From Gammaproteobacteria bacterium (GTDB lineage: Bacteria > Pseudomonadota > Gammaproteobacteria > Pseudomonadales > Pseudomonadaceae), in the NCBI GenBank assembly GCA_023475025.1, contig JAMCWB010000056.1:1-35321 (forward strand): a stretch of DNA of 35,321 nucleotides. Reading direction: 5' to 3'. Shown one piece after another: positions 7,329 through 15,184 of this stretch (within the stretch, counting starts at the first letter, position 1; each line of letters begins with the position of its first letter). Both the position numbers and the translations under genes were made by a program. The notes beneath the pieces are model-generated. The model was not told the DNA's origin. It searched no databases and saw only the letters and a program-made list of their open reading frames with translations.

Positions 7329-7478
7329 TTAGAGAAACAACTCCTTAACGTTCCATAATAGAATACAATATCCTGCAATCAATAAAACCGAAAACAACAC
7401 CATAAAAAACAGGAACCCATAGCCATGCTTTAAAAACAACTCAAGGAAGCCATCAGCAATAAAATAACTATAAAACAC
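7329..7478 (-). CDS. Small single-TM protein of 49 residues (previously hidden ORF)
   Basis: Between the flippase and heparinase genes the minus strand carries an uninterrupted frame: GTG at 7478, stop TAA at 7329-7331. It begins MFYSYFIADGFLELF and has one strongly hydrophobic stretch (YGFLFFMVLFSVLLIAGYCILLW, residues about 20-42) followed by a short polar tail. GAGG sits about five bases before the GTG, and the start overlaps the end of the flippase gene by 11 bases, like other joins in this operon; the stop is two bases before the heparinase ATG. AT-rich like the flippase. I do not recognise a family. Packing and the ribosome site argue that it is translated; that is inference. Confidence 0.6.
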   Translation of the reverse strand: MFYSYFIADGFLELFLKHGYGFLFFMVLFSVLLIAGYCILLWNVKELFL

Positions 7479-8730
7479 CAAGCCTCGCAACTATTCTTGC
7501 TGCAAAAAGAACACGAAGCAATGAAATCGAAAACAAAGCACCTGAAAGCATCAACCCTGCCCCAAGAACATCAAAACTTTTCATGAACAAGAAATACCAT
7601 GAAAACATTAAAAGGAGAGACACACCATACATCATCAAAAAGTAGACATCTCTTCCGAAGGCATATATAACATAGTGAAACGGCATCGTAATACAGTAAA
7701 AAACAACACCAACTGACATAACAAAAAAAAGACTTATTTCATCAAAGTAGGCATCAGGCAAAAAGACATACGCTGCTGAAGGAAAAAACAAGAAAAGCCC
7801 CAAAAAAAGCAAAAACGCAGAAAAAATATTTTGAGAAAAATATTTACCGAATTGTGATTTTGCCAAATCAAAATTTGAATTCCTAATCGACTGAACCATT
7901 CCGGGATAATGCCACGCCGAAACGCCAGACTCCAACAGCGCCAAAACGCCTAGAACTCCAGCGGCATAAACTGTATAGATTGCAACGACTTCCTCTCCAT
8001 AAGCAGCGCTCACCAAGAATTTATCAACGCCAAGAATAGACCTAAACAACAGCGTGGCTATCAAGAATACGAAACTACCACTAATGGCCGCCTTGACCCA
8101 CCTTATGTCAATTTCAATCTTCGATAGCCGAAATTTTTCCAACCTGGAAAGCCTTAACGCCACAATCACTGAAACAATGGAACCACCAAGCCAAAGATTA
8201 ATTACGGTGACGGGTGATATTTCAGCAATATTCAGCTCAAACAATAAAATCAACGGAAAAATCCAACCAGCCGATTTTAGGAAGTTGCTAAAATTAGACA
8301 GCAAAGGTTTCCCAAGAGGTATAAGCAAACGGCTAAGGTCTGTCGCAAACACCTCAATCGTCAAATGAAACAAAAATAAAATGAGTAACAGCCCCTCCAG
8401 CTTGGCTCCGAATTTAGCATTCAAATACACAGCCAGCGGCGCAAGAATGAGGATTGCCCAAAATAGGAAACCGAAATGCTTTTCTAAATTTGAGCCAGTC
8501 TCCTCGGTTCTAGCGAGTATAAGCCTAGTAGTTTGTGCATATACATCAAGTGGTATCAGTGAGGCTGAGAGCTGTAGTCCTGCCCAGTACAGGCTAAAAA
8601 GGCCCATCTGGACCAAATCGAATTTGGTCGCCAAATAAAAAAGCAACAAAAATCTCGAAGCTAGAGTCAATGCTCTGAGCACAACCGCCAACATCCGGCC
8701 ACTAAACAACTTACTTTTTAAGGATCGCAT
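7468..8730 (-). CDS. wzx: Wzx-like polysaccharide flippase (MATE/MOP superfamily membrane protein)
   Basis: A 420-residue, very hydrophobic protein with about 12 predicted membrane segments, opening MRSLKSKLFSGRMLAVVLRALTLASRFLLLFYLATKFD in the manner of oligosaccharide flippases (LVQMGLFSLYWAG, then DKFLVSAAYGEEVVAIYTVYAAGVLG near the middle). Known role: moves undecaprenyl-linked repeat units from the cytoplasmic to the periplasmic face. It is the only candidate flippase in the window and lies next to a Wzy-like gene. Markedly AT-richer than the pse and rml genes, as is usual for serotype-specific genes. Start taken at 8730 inside the last codons of the upstream gene (20-base overlap); a start at 8742 or 8796 is possible. 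Assignment rests on topology, since the sequence is divergent. Confidence 0.75.
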   Translation of the reverse strand: MRSLKSKLFSGRMLAVVLRALTLASRFLLLFYLATKFDLVQMGLFSLYWAGLQLSASLIPLDVYAQTTRLILARTEETGSNLEKHFGFLFWAILILAPLAVYLNAKFGAKLEGLLLILFLFHLTIEVFATDLSRLLIPLGKPLLSNFSNFLKSAGWIFPLILLFELNIAEISPVTVINLWLGGSIVSVIVALRLSRLEKFRLSKIEIDIRWVKAAISGSFVFLIATLLFRSILGVDKFLVSAAYGEEVVAIYTVYAAGVLGVLALLESGVSAWHYPGMVQSIRNSNFDLAKSQFGKYFSQNIFSAFLLFLGLFLFFPSAAYVFLPDAYFDEISLFFVMSVGVVFYCITMPFHYVIYAFGRDVYFLMMYGVSLLLMFSWYFLFMKSFDVLGAGLMLSGALFSISLLRVLFAARIVARLGVL

Positions 8731-10456
8731 TAAAAAGGTCATCAGGTCCAAGGTTGCTAAACAGAGCCCGATGCAGACGAAGGTTTGAGTTAACAACCCG
8801 AAAAGGATCTGACAGCAACGCCTTAAGGCTCTCTATGTCGTTGCTTATATAACCTTCAGAAAACATCGAATTAATGTAATCAGCTTTTAACGTCTGCTCA
8901 GATATGCTCCACATGGTTAATAACACAGGACACCCCAGAGAAAGCGATTCTTTAGCGACACTAGATGTTCTGGTTACCGTAAGATCTGCCCATTCGTACA
9001 ATTCAGCTATCTTCGTATCCTTATCAACATAATAAGCTTCCAAGCCGAGAGTGCTATAGGCTGAGGCATAATCTCGGGGATGCAACTTAATCTTTAACTC
9101 TACCTCGTTCCGATTAGCCCACTCAGTTAGCGCCGAAAGAATTCTCATAGTGACATCTGGTTCGTAGGGCTGAGTGTAAAATACAACCCGACTAAACCTT
9201 TTCGCCGACTTCAATGGCCTAGTCCGATCCAACGAACCAGCAAACTCAACAGCACCGGCTGCTACAACTCCGTTGTTTCTTATCATCTCGGCGGTTACTT
9301 CACTATCAGCAAAGAATTTATTTGAATATGGAAAAACTGGATGAGGCCTTGATGCAACCAAAGCAGTTTGGATAGACACAGTCTCAACCCCTAAGTTCCT
9401 TGCAGCCATGGCCTCTATACCGGCCATTCTCCCAACAAGCTCAAAGTTAACTAGCCTCTTCACCTTATTTTTCTGAAGAATACGGGACAGCAAGGCGCTA
9501 TAGATAAAAACAATAGAAATTAAACCCAGCTCCGACTTTATCCAGCCTTTGTTGAGCTTAACAGATACACCTTTAACGTGTACAAAAGAGTCAGCTGATT
9601 CATTTTTTGAAATTTTTTGAAACGATTTGGCCAAAACTCGAGACTTCCTGATTGAGAATAAAACGTCGCTTAAGTCAAAACCTAGCGTATTAATCTCGCC
9701 ATTTGCTATGTCATTGTTTTTTTTCGGCCGGAGTACACCTTGGGTAAGTTGAGGGATATACAATAACGATAGATCGTTCCCTGAATCGACCAACTTTAAT
9801 GCAAACCTCTCTTGGTGAGAATTTCGATAAATTACGAGTGGCTTCCCGTCAACACGATTACTACGACGAGAACTTATTAATGCACATTTAGCAATGAACA
9901 ACAAAGAAAATACAAAATTGGCCACGAGTAAAATGCTTTTTCTAAATACATCCTTACAGAATATGTCACCATGCAAGCTAATAAATTCCGCTGATTCAAA
10001 TGCTTTATTTCCTTTCATTTGTTCAGCAGTTACGCTTCCGAGAAGATCTTGAGACCCTCTTTTAGATTCAGTTGTTTTAAATCCTAGCATTGGAACTAAT
10101 GAGCAACTTGTTTTAGCAGAAAGAACCAAGACATCTTTTTCTGGAAACCGATCACACAATTCTTTCACAGCAAGCATTTGAGTAAATATCGGTCTCACAC
10201 TGTAACTGTAATAATCATTGAGGAAGCAGTGATCAAAGTTAGTCAGCAATTCACTTGCTCCAACCTCATCGAAAAACAGCTGAATATATTTTTCGCACAA
10301 CTCTCTCTCAAAGGCATTATCTGCATCAGGTAGCGCTATAGATTTTTTATGGACGCGAGAATCATCTAAAATTCTTGAATGAAATACACAATCATCTTCT
10401 CCCAAAATCAAGCTATCGGGAAACCTTCCAGATAAGTGGAAAACAAGTCTAGGCAT
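8711..10456 (-). CDS. Large GT-B-like glycosyltransferase; candidate nonulosonic acid transferase
   Basis: A 581-residue protein starting MPRLVFHLSGRFPDS, with a hydrophobic stretch near residues 165-185 (ILLVANFVFSLLFIAKCALI) and a C-terminal half resembling a GT-B nucleotide-sugar domain: RVVFYTQPYEPD, ELKIKLHPRDYASAYS, then DLTVTRTSSVAKESLSLGCPVLL. The HP motif inside KLHPRD and the SS pair are reminiscent of bacterial sialyl- and polysialyltransferases, and the size is like the 'surface carbohydrate biosynthesis' proteins of nonulosonate loci. It follows the CMP-nonulosonate pathway directly, so transfer of that sugar is a reasonable guess, not proven. The ATG overlaps the Wzy-like stop by eight bases (ATGCCTAG), with GAGG upstream. 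AT-rich. Confidence 0.5.
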   Translation of the reverse strand: MPRLVFHLSGRFPDSLILGEDDCVFHSRILDDSRVHKKSIALPDADNAFERELCEKYIQLFFDEVGASELLTNFDHCFLNDYYSYSVRPIFTQMLAVKELCDRFPEKDVLVLSAKTSCSLVPMLGFKTTESKRGSQDLLGSVTAEQMKGNKAFESAEFISLHGDIFCKDVFRKSILLVANFVFSLLFIAKCALISSRRSNRVDGKPLVIYRNSHQERFALKLVDSGNDLSLLYIPQLTQGVLRPKKNNDIANGEINTLGFDLSDVLFSIRKSRVLAKSFQKISKNESADSFVHVKGVSVKLNKGWIKSELGLISIVFIYSALLSRILQKNKVKRLVNFELVGRMAGIEAMAARNLGVETVSIQTALVASRPHPVFPYSNKFFADSEVTAEMIRNNGVVAAGAVEFAGSLDRTRPLKSAKRFSRVVFYTQPYEPDVTMRILSALTEWANRNEVELKIKLHPRDYASAYSTLGLEAYYVDKDTKIAELYEWADLTVTRTSSVAKESLSLGCPVLLTMWSISEQTLKADYINSMFSEGYISNDIESLKALLSDPFRVVNSNLRLHRALFSNLGPDDLFNAILKK

Positions 10457-11714
10457 TATGATACACGCCTCTTGATTTAATTTCGAATTGGACACTCCTA
10501 GACATAACACCAATAAAGAAAAAGAATAGCCAATCTATAAATAAAGAGTATGCGAAAAAGGAGTGAACCAATGCACCTAAAACATACAGCGGCGCCATTC
10601 TTTCAGTCAAAGTTAAGCCTCGGCGCCTTATAAAAACAAACCTCAAATATACAAAAATTATCATAGCATAAAAAGATATTGCGATTGGAAATCCATAAAC
10701 CGCGGCAATTGAAAGTGGCGAAAAATGAATATTCTGAACATTTTTCCCATTTTCGAGCTGTATATTCCAACCAGCGCCACTACCTATAAAATAATTCACT
10801 TCATTCATGCCACCTAAAGCAATTTCTATTTCCTGATATCTGCCAGATGCAGCCTCTTCTAAACCAGACCTAGCCTGAAGCGCATCTACAACATCAATCA
10901 TTCTATTAACCGATATATTATAAGCCTTGCTTACGCCAGTGGTCGGATTCTGATTTACCCACGCGACAAACACTAAAACTGTAGCGACTGAGACTAATGC
11001 AAAAAAAACGAACTTCAAGGAAAATGATATAAATCTTCGATACGTGAGCACCCGCGACCTTGCCCCAGCAAAACCCATGAATTTCGCTGTCAACATTGTA
11101 ATGATAGCAAGCACTACAGCCCGCTTATTTGAAACAACGGAGCCTAAAACTGCTAAAAGCGTTATCGAAGAGGACGAATTTGCAGCATATGCAGATATTA
11201 AGATAAACCCATAGGCAGCAGTGTAGTATCGGCCTATTTCACCGCGATCCAAAGCCCCAATCGTGAGAGCAGATGAGATTAGGGCGGAGATCAAAGCTAA
11301 AAGAATAAAATGCTTCCAAAATTTCTCGCTCCAATTTTTGAATGTGAGCCAACCAACGAGAAACATTACGTAGGCACTAGACACCTGAAACAAATGGGAA
11401 AAGTATTCACGATAGCTTTCATCAATTATTATATTTTGAACTCCGACAATTGATCCAAGCAAAAACATGCCAACTAACAGAAACTGGGTCCCACTCCTAG
11501 GTTTAAGAACCCGACCTAATCCAATTGAAAACACTAAAGCTATAAACAACGGGGGAAGCAGCGCATTACGTATAAGCCCAGGATCAAGGACCTCAAGGTT
11601 CCGTAAAGGAGACAGCAACGGTAGAAACACTGATGAAAAGTAAAAATAAAAAATCATCAAACCTATCGTTACACTTCCCAAATAAGGTTTTGATGTAATA
11701 CTTTTGTTAGTCAC
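10449..11714 (-). CDS. wzy: Wzy-like O-antigen/EPS polymerase
   Basis: A 421-residue integral membrane protein with ten or more hydrophobic segments and a long polar periplasmic-type loop at about residues 255-330 (NQNPTTGVSKAYNISVNRMIDVVDALQARSGLEEAASGRYQEIEIALGG...FIGSGAGWNIQLENGKNVQNIHFSPLSIAAVYG). The GxGxGW...HFSP pattern in that loop is typical of O-antigen ligase/polymerase proteins. Role: joins repeat units in the periplasm. It starts with GTG overlapping the pseI stop by eight bases (GTGACTAA). AT-rich and divergent, so polymerase rather than ligase is inferred from its place between the nonulosonate genes and the flippase. Confidence 0.75.
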   Translation of the reverse strand: MTNKSITSKPYLGSVTIGLMIFYFYFSSVFLPLLSPLRNLEVLDPGLIRNALLPPLFIALVFSIGLGRVLKPRSGTQFLLVGMFLLGSIVGVQNIIIDESYREYFSHLFQVSSAYVMFLVGWLTFKNWSEKFWKHFILLALISALISSALTIGALDRGEIGRYYTAAYGFILISAYAANSSSSITLLAVLGSVVSNKRAVVLAIITMLTAKFMGFAGARSRVLTYRRFISFSLKFVFFALVSVATVLVFVAWVNQNPTTGVSKAYNISVNRMIDVVDALQARSGLEEAASGRYQEIEIALGGMNEVNYFIGSGAGWNIQLENGKNVQNIHFSPLSIAAVYGFPIAISFYAMIIFVYLRFVFIRRRGLTLTERMAPLYVLGALVHSFFAYSLFIDWLFFFFIGVMSRSVQFEIKSRGVYHNA

Positions 11715-12762
11715 TCACAGAACCCCTTAGTACCGGAGTCCCATATGTTACGTCAATTCGCACTTCCTTCCCTAGAAGATCATCTATGTATCTCGGTGCC
11801 ATCCCATATCCTGGCCGAACACTTCGTACACAATCCTCAGTAATTACATCACCTGCTTTCATATCCTTGACAAAATACAGTGATCGCCGAAACTGTGCGT
11901 TACCTTGCTCACTCGACTTCCGGCCGTAGTCGACCTTCCCCAAGGCCTTCCAAACAGTTTTGCTATCTCTGCACAGTGCAGTCAAGTCTGTGGGCTCCAG
12001 CGAGAAACTGTCATCCGGCCCCCCACCGTTGCGATCTAAAGTAAAGTGTTTTTCGATAATAGCTGCGCCCATCACGACGCTGGCAATAGCAGTTGTGTTG
12101 TCTAAGGTGTGGTCGGAGAGGCCTGTGACCAGCCCGAAACGCTGTCGCATATCCGAAATCGTTTTAAGATTGTAGTCCTCTGCCGGGGCGGGATAGCCAC
12201 TAACGCAATGGAGTATCGCCAACTGTTTGCATCCACCTTCCCGTGCAGCCGTGATCGCTTCTTGAATTTCCTCAGCGTCGGCCATGCCGGTGGAGATGAT
12301 CATCGGCTTGCCAGTCTTGGCCACGTACTCGATCAGCGGCAGGTCCACCGCTTCGAAGGAGGCTATCTTGTAGGCCGGGGCACCGAGCTCTTCGAGCAGA
12401 TCCACTGCGGTGGTGTCGAAGGGGGAGCTGAAGATCGTGATACCGAGCTTGCGGGCACGCTCGAAGAGCGGCTGGTGCCACTCCCAGGGCATGTGGGCCT
12501 CCTCGTAGAGCTCATAAAGGGTGCGTCCGTCCCATAGCCCCCCCTTGATCTTGAAGTCGTCACTGTCGCAGTCCAGCGTGATGGTATCGGGGCGATAGGT
12601 CTGCAGCTTGACGGCATCGGCACCGGCCTTTGCGGCCTCTTCGATGATACGCAGAGCCGTTTCGAGCTTGCCGTTATGGTTGGCCGAAAGCTCAGCGATG
12701 ATGTAGGGCGAGTGGCCGTCGCCGATGCGTCGGCCGTCAATCTCGATCCAGGGCGATGTCAT
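11707..12762 (-). CDS. pseI: Pseudaminic acid synthase, PseI/NeuB family
   Basis: A 351-residue protein: NeuB TIM barrel (residues 1-275; IAELSANHNGKLETALRIIEEAAKAGADAVKLQTY, then SSPFDTTAVDLLEELGAPAYKIAS, MIISTGMADAEEI, GLSDHT and AAIIEKHFTLDR) and a C-terminal SAF antifreeze-like domain (about 290-351; RRSLYFVKDMKAGDVITEDCVRSVRPG). It condenses a 6-deoxy-hexose diacetamide with phosphoenolpyruvate to give a nonulosonic acid. The match is closer to PseI than to sialic or legionaminic synthases in my reading (ELSANHNG, FSLEPTDL). The ATG overlaps the upstream stop as ATGA. Wzy-like gene follows with an overlap. Confidence 0.9.
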   Translation of the reverse strand: MTSPWIEIDGRRIGDGHSPYIIAELSANHNGKLETALRIIEEAAKAGADAVKLQTYRPDTITLDCDSDDFKIKGGLWDGRTLYELYEEAHMPWEWHQPLFERARKLGITIFSSPFDTTAVDLLEELGAPAYKIASFEAVDLPLIEYVAKTGKPMIISTGMADAEEIQEAITAAREGGCKQLAILHCVSGYPAPAEDYNLKTISDMRQRFGLVTGLSDHTLDNTTAIASVVMGAAIIEKHFTLDRNGGGPDDSFSLEPTDLTALCRDSKTVWKALGKVDYGRKSSEQGNAQFRRSLYFVKDMKAGDVITEDCVRSVRPGYGMAPRYIDDLLGKEVRIDVTYGTPVLRGSVSD

Positions 12763-14393
12763 GGGGTATCGGCTCCTTGTGAGTCGCGCCATTCGTCGGC
12801 CAGCAGGCCGAACATGATGACGTCATGATAAGTGTTGCCATCAAAAAAGTGGGCAGGGTAAACCGCTTCGCGACGAAAGCCGAGGCGCTCGTGAAAGCGC
12901 TGCGAGCGCGTGTTGTCGCTGAGAACTTCTCCACAGAGCTTGTGCAGATTCAGGGTCGTAAAGGCATAGCTCAGGGTGCACTGCCCCAACCCCTGGCCAC
13001 TGCCGCGAGGCGCGTCCGGGGCGAGATAGAAGCCCCAGTCGGCGCGTCCAGCCGCGACGTCCACCACGTTGAGGTTGACAAAGCCCAACGGCTCGCCCTC
13101 CTGCTCATAGATCAGCAGGTGGCGCTGGGGGGCCTGGCTCGAGCGCGCGAACCAGCCGCGGTGCTCCTCCAGGGTAATCAGCCGCTGGGTATACATGTGA
13201 CGGCGCACCTCGGGATGGTTGCGCCAGCCCAGCACGCGCTCGAGGTCCTGTGACTGCATGGGCCGCAGCCGTCGCCTGCCCGCCCGCTGCAGCGCGGCCA
13301 GCACGTTGGACGTGCCCTGCCCGTCTACCAGCTCTGCCGCCTGCTGGCTCATGGCCGTCAGTGCTCCGGGGGCGTCAAGGATGGCCAACTGACCGGCCAG
13401 CGATGTCCCCAGATCCGCCAGTTCCAACCTCAGCGCCGCGCCTTTTACGGCAAGGGCGTCAGCGATGTCGCGCTGGTTGTCGGCCAGCACCACCATCAGG
13501 GTAGGCAGGCCCAAGCAACAGCGCTCCCAGGAGGTACTGCCGGCGGCACCGATGGCGAGGTCCGCCTTGGCCATGCGCCGGGCCATATCGCTGACGTTGG
13601 CCACCACCTCGGTTGACCAAGGCATCGCCCCGGCCTGGGCCGTCACTGACGCTCGCCAGGGAGCGGAGGCCCCCATCACCACGCTGATCTGCAGGTCTTC
13701 CGGCAGGTCGCAGCCACTCAGGGCGTTCAGCACCTGGCCGGTGACGTTGTCCTTGTCTACGCCGCCGAGGTTGATCAGCAGACGCTGCAGACGAGGCTCG
13801 CGGGCACGCCGGGTGAGACTGGCCTCGCGCCACTCGCGGAACTCGGGGCGCAGCAGGGCGTAGCGCGGGCCAGCCAATATCTGGCAGTCATCGGGCACCA
13901 GGCCACGATAGTCTTCCATCTGCCGGCCGAGGTTCTGGTCCAGCAGCAGATCAGCAATATGGTGACGGTCCGCCAGGTCATCGATCACCAGCAGGCGAGG
14001 CCTTGAGCCGGAGAGCCCATCGAGTACCGCCCTTTCCCAGCGATGATCCAGGGCGTAATGGTCCACCACCAGCCAGGCCGGGGCCAGTTCGGCCAGGAGC
14101 GGCAGACAGGCTGCGGCGTCTTCGTCCCAGCTCGCGCGCAGCCAGTGAGCATGATCAAGCTTAGGCTCGGTGACAGACGTGACGGCTGTGTTAGTGTCGC
14201 GCGCTTCCTGCGGTAGCCGATGGACCGGGTAGCCACGGGCCTCGATCAGTTCACACAGGTGCCCAGGGTGCTCCCGGCAGAGGAAGTGGCACTGGGCACC
14301 CTGAGCCTGCAGAGCATCGGCGAGGGTCAGGCAGCGCATCACATGACCGCTGCCGATCTCCAGCGAGGCATCGGCGCGGAAGGCTACCAACAC
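12759..14393 (-). CDS. pseG: PseG-PseH fusion: UDP-sugar hydrolase plus N-acetyltransferase
   Basis: A 544-residue fusion. Residues 1 to about 360 are PseG, a GT-B-fold hydrolase that releases UDP from the 2,4-diacetamido-trideoxy-altrose intermediate: FRADASLEIGSGHVMRCLTLADALQ with the catalytic His17, LVVDHYALDHRWE, LVIDDLADRHHIADLLLDQNLG and AIGAAGSTSWERCCLGLPTLMV. Residues about 375-535 are a GNAT domain of the PseH type: LRPMQSQDLERVLGWRNHPEVRRHMYTQRLITLEEHRGWF, GSGQGLGQCTLSYAF and LHKLCGEVLSDNTRSQRFHERLGFRREAV. PseH acetylates C4-NH2 and acts before PseG, so the fusion holds consecutive steps. GTG start, coupled to the SDR stop by a ten-base overlap. No separate pseH is present, which fits the domain doing that job. 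Confidence 0.9.
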   Translation of the reverse strand: MLVAFRADASLEIGSGHVMRCLTLADALQAQGAQCHFLCREHPGHLCELIEARGYPVHRLPQEARDTNTAVTSVTEPKLDHAHWLRASWDEDAAACLPLLAELAPAWLVVDHYALDHRWERAVLDGLSGSRPRLLVIDDLADRHHIADLLLDQNLGRQMEDYRGLVPDDCQILAGPRYALLRPEFREWREASLTRRAREPRLQRLLINLGGVDKDNVTGQVLNALSGCDLPEDLQISVVMGASAPWRASVTAQAGAMPWSTEVVANVSDMARRMAKADLAIGAAGSTSWERCCLGLPTLMVVLADNQRDIADALAVKGAALRLELADLGTSLAGQLAILDAPGALTAMSQQAAELVDGQGTSNVLAALQRAGRRRLRPMQSQDLERVLGWRNHPEVRRHMYTQRLITLEEHRGWFARSSQAPQRHLLIYEQEGEPLGFVNLNVVDVAAGRADWGFYLAPDAPRGSGQGLGQCTLSYAFTTLNLHKLCGEVLSDNTRSQRFHERLGFRREAVYPAHFFDGNTYHDVIMFGLLADEWRDSQGADTP

Positions 14394-15184
14394 GTCCAGC
14401 CACCATCGACGACCAGGTTTGAGCCGTTAACGAAGCTGGATGCGTCTGAAATCAAAAACGACAGAGGCCCTTGTAGCTCATCAGCCCGACCAATTCTCCC
14501 CATCGGTACCTTATCTGCCAATGTCGCAACGAACGCTGGATTTTCCACCTGCACGTTTTCAGATGGAAAAGGCCCTGGTGAAATTGCGTTTACACGAACA
14601 CCTTCCCGTCCGAACTCGCAGGCGGCATATCGAGTCCACTGGATTAAAGCAGCTTTCGCCGCACCGTAAAATGGGGGATTAGCAACACGTTTATTCTCAT
14701 AAACTCGCTGGTCAGGACTTACCAACCCGTACATTGATCCGATATTTACCACTGAGGCATTGCCACACTTGCGATGCGCTGCTCGCAACCCTGGAAGCGC
14801 GCTCTTCAACAGCCTGTGCGTCGATACCAGTGAAACCTCATAGCTATTTCTGTAATCGTCTTCGCCGGCAGTCTCAATTGAGCCGGCCCCACCCGCGTAG
14901 GCGTTATTGACTAAACCATGCAGCGGCAGCTCGCCGTACTGTGAGAACCACTGGTGAACTGCCGCTTCATCGTTGATATCAAAAACTGCAGATGTCGCTA
15001 CCAGCCCGCTATCACACAATTCGGCCACACAAGCTTCCACTCGCTCGGGGTTTCGCCCATTCACGAGTACATTCGCGCCAAGTTCCGCCAAACCTCGGAC
15101 CATCGCGCGACCGAGATAACCCGTTGCACCAGTTACCAGAACACTCTTGGATTCCAGCGAAAAACGCTGTGGCAGACTAGTCAT
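14384..15184 (-). CDS. Short-chain dehydrogenase/reductase (FlmH/PtmA-like)
   Basis: A 266-residue classical SDR. The cofactor motif TGATGYLG is at residues 19-26, NNAYAG at about 92, the catalytic Ser in VVNIGSMYGL, and the YxxxK site as YGAAK at about 178; C-terminus LVVDGGWT. Similar SDRs (FlmH, PtmA) occur in flagellin-glycan nonulosonate clusters of Aeromonas and Campylobacter, where they are thought to act on pathway side branches. It overlaps both neighbours by eight to ten bases, so it is fixed in the pse operon. No canonical pseudaminate step requires an SDR beyond PseB, so it probably modifies a precursor or the finished sugar. Substrate unknown. Confidence 0.82.
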   Translation of the reverse strand: MTSLPQRFSLESKSVLVTGATGYLGRAMVRGLAELGANVLVNGRNPERVEACVAELCDSGLVATSAVFDINDEAAVHQWFSQYGELPLHGLVNNAYAGGAGSIETAGEDDYRNSYEVSLVSTHRLLKSALPGLRAAHRKCGNASVVNIGSMYGLVSPDQRVYENKRVANPPFYGAAKAALIQWTRYAACEFGREGVRVNAISPGPFPSENVQVENPAFVATLADKVPMGRIGRADELQGPLSFLISDASSFVNGSNLVVDGGWTCW

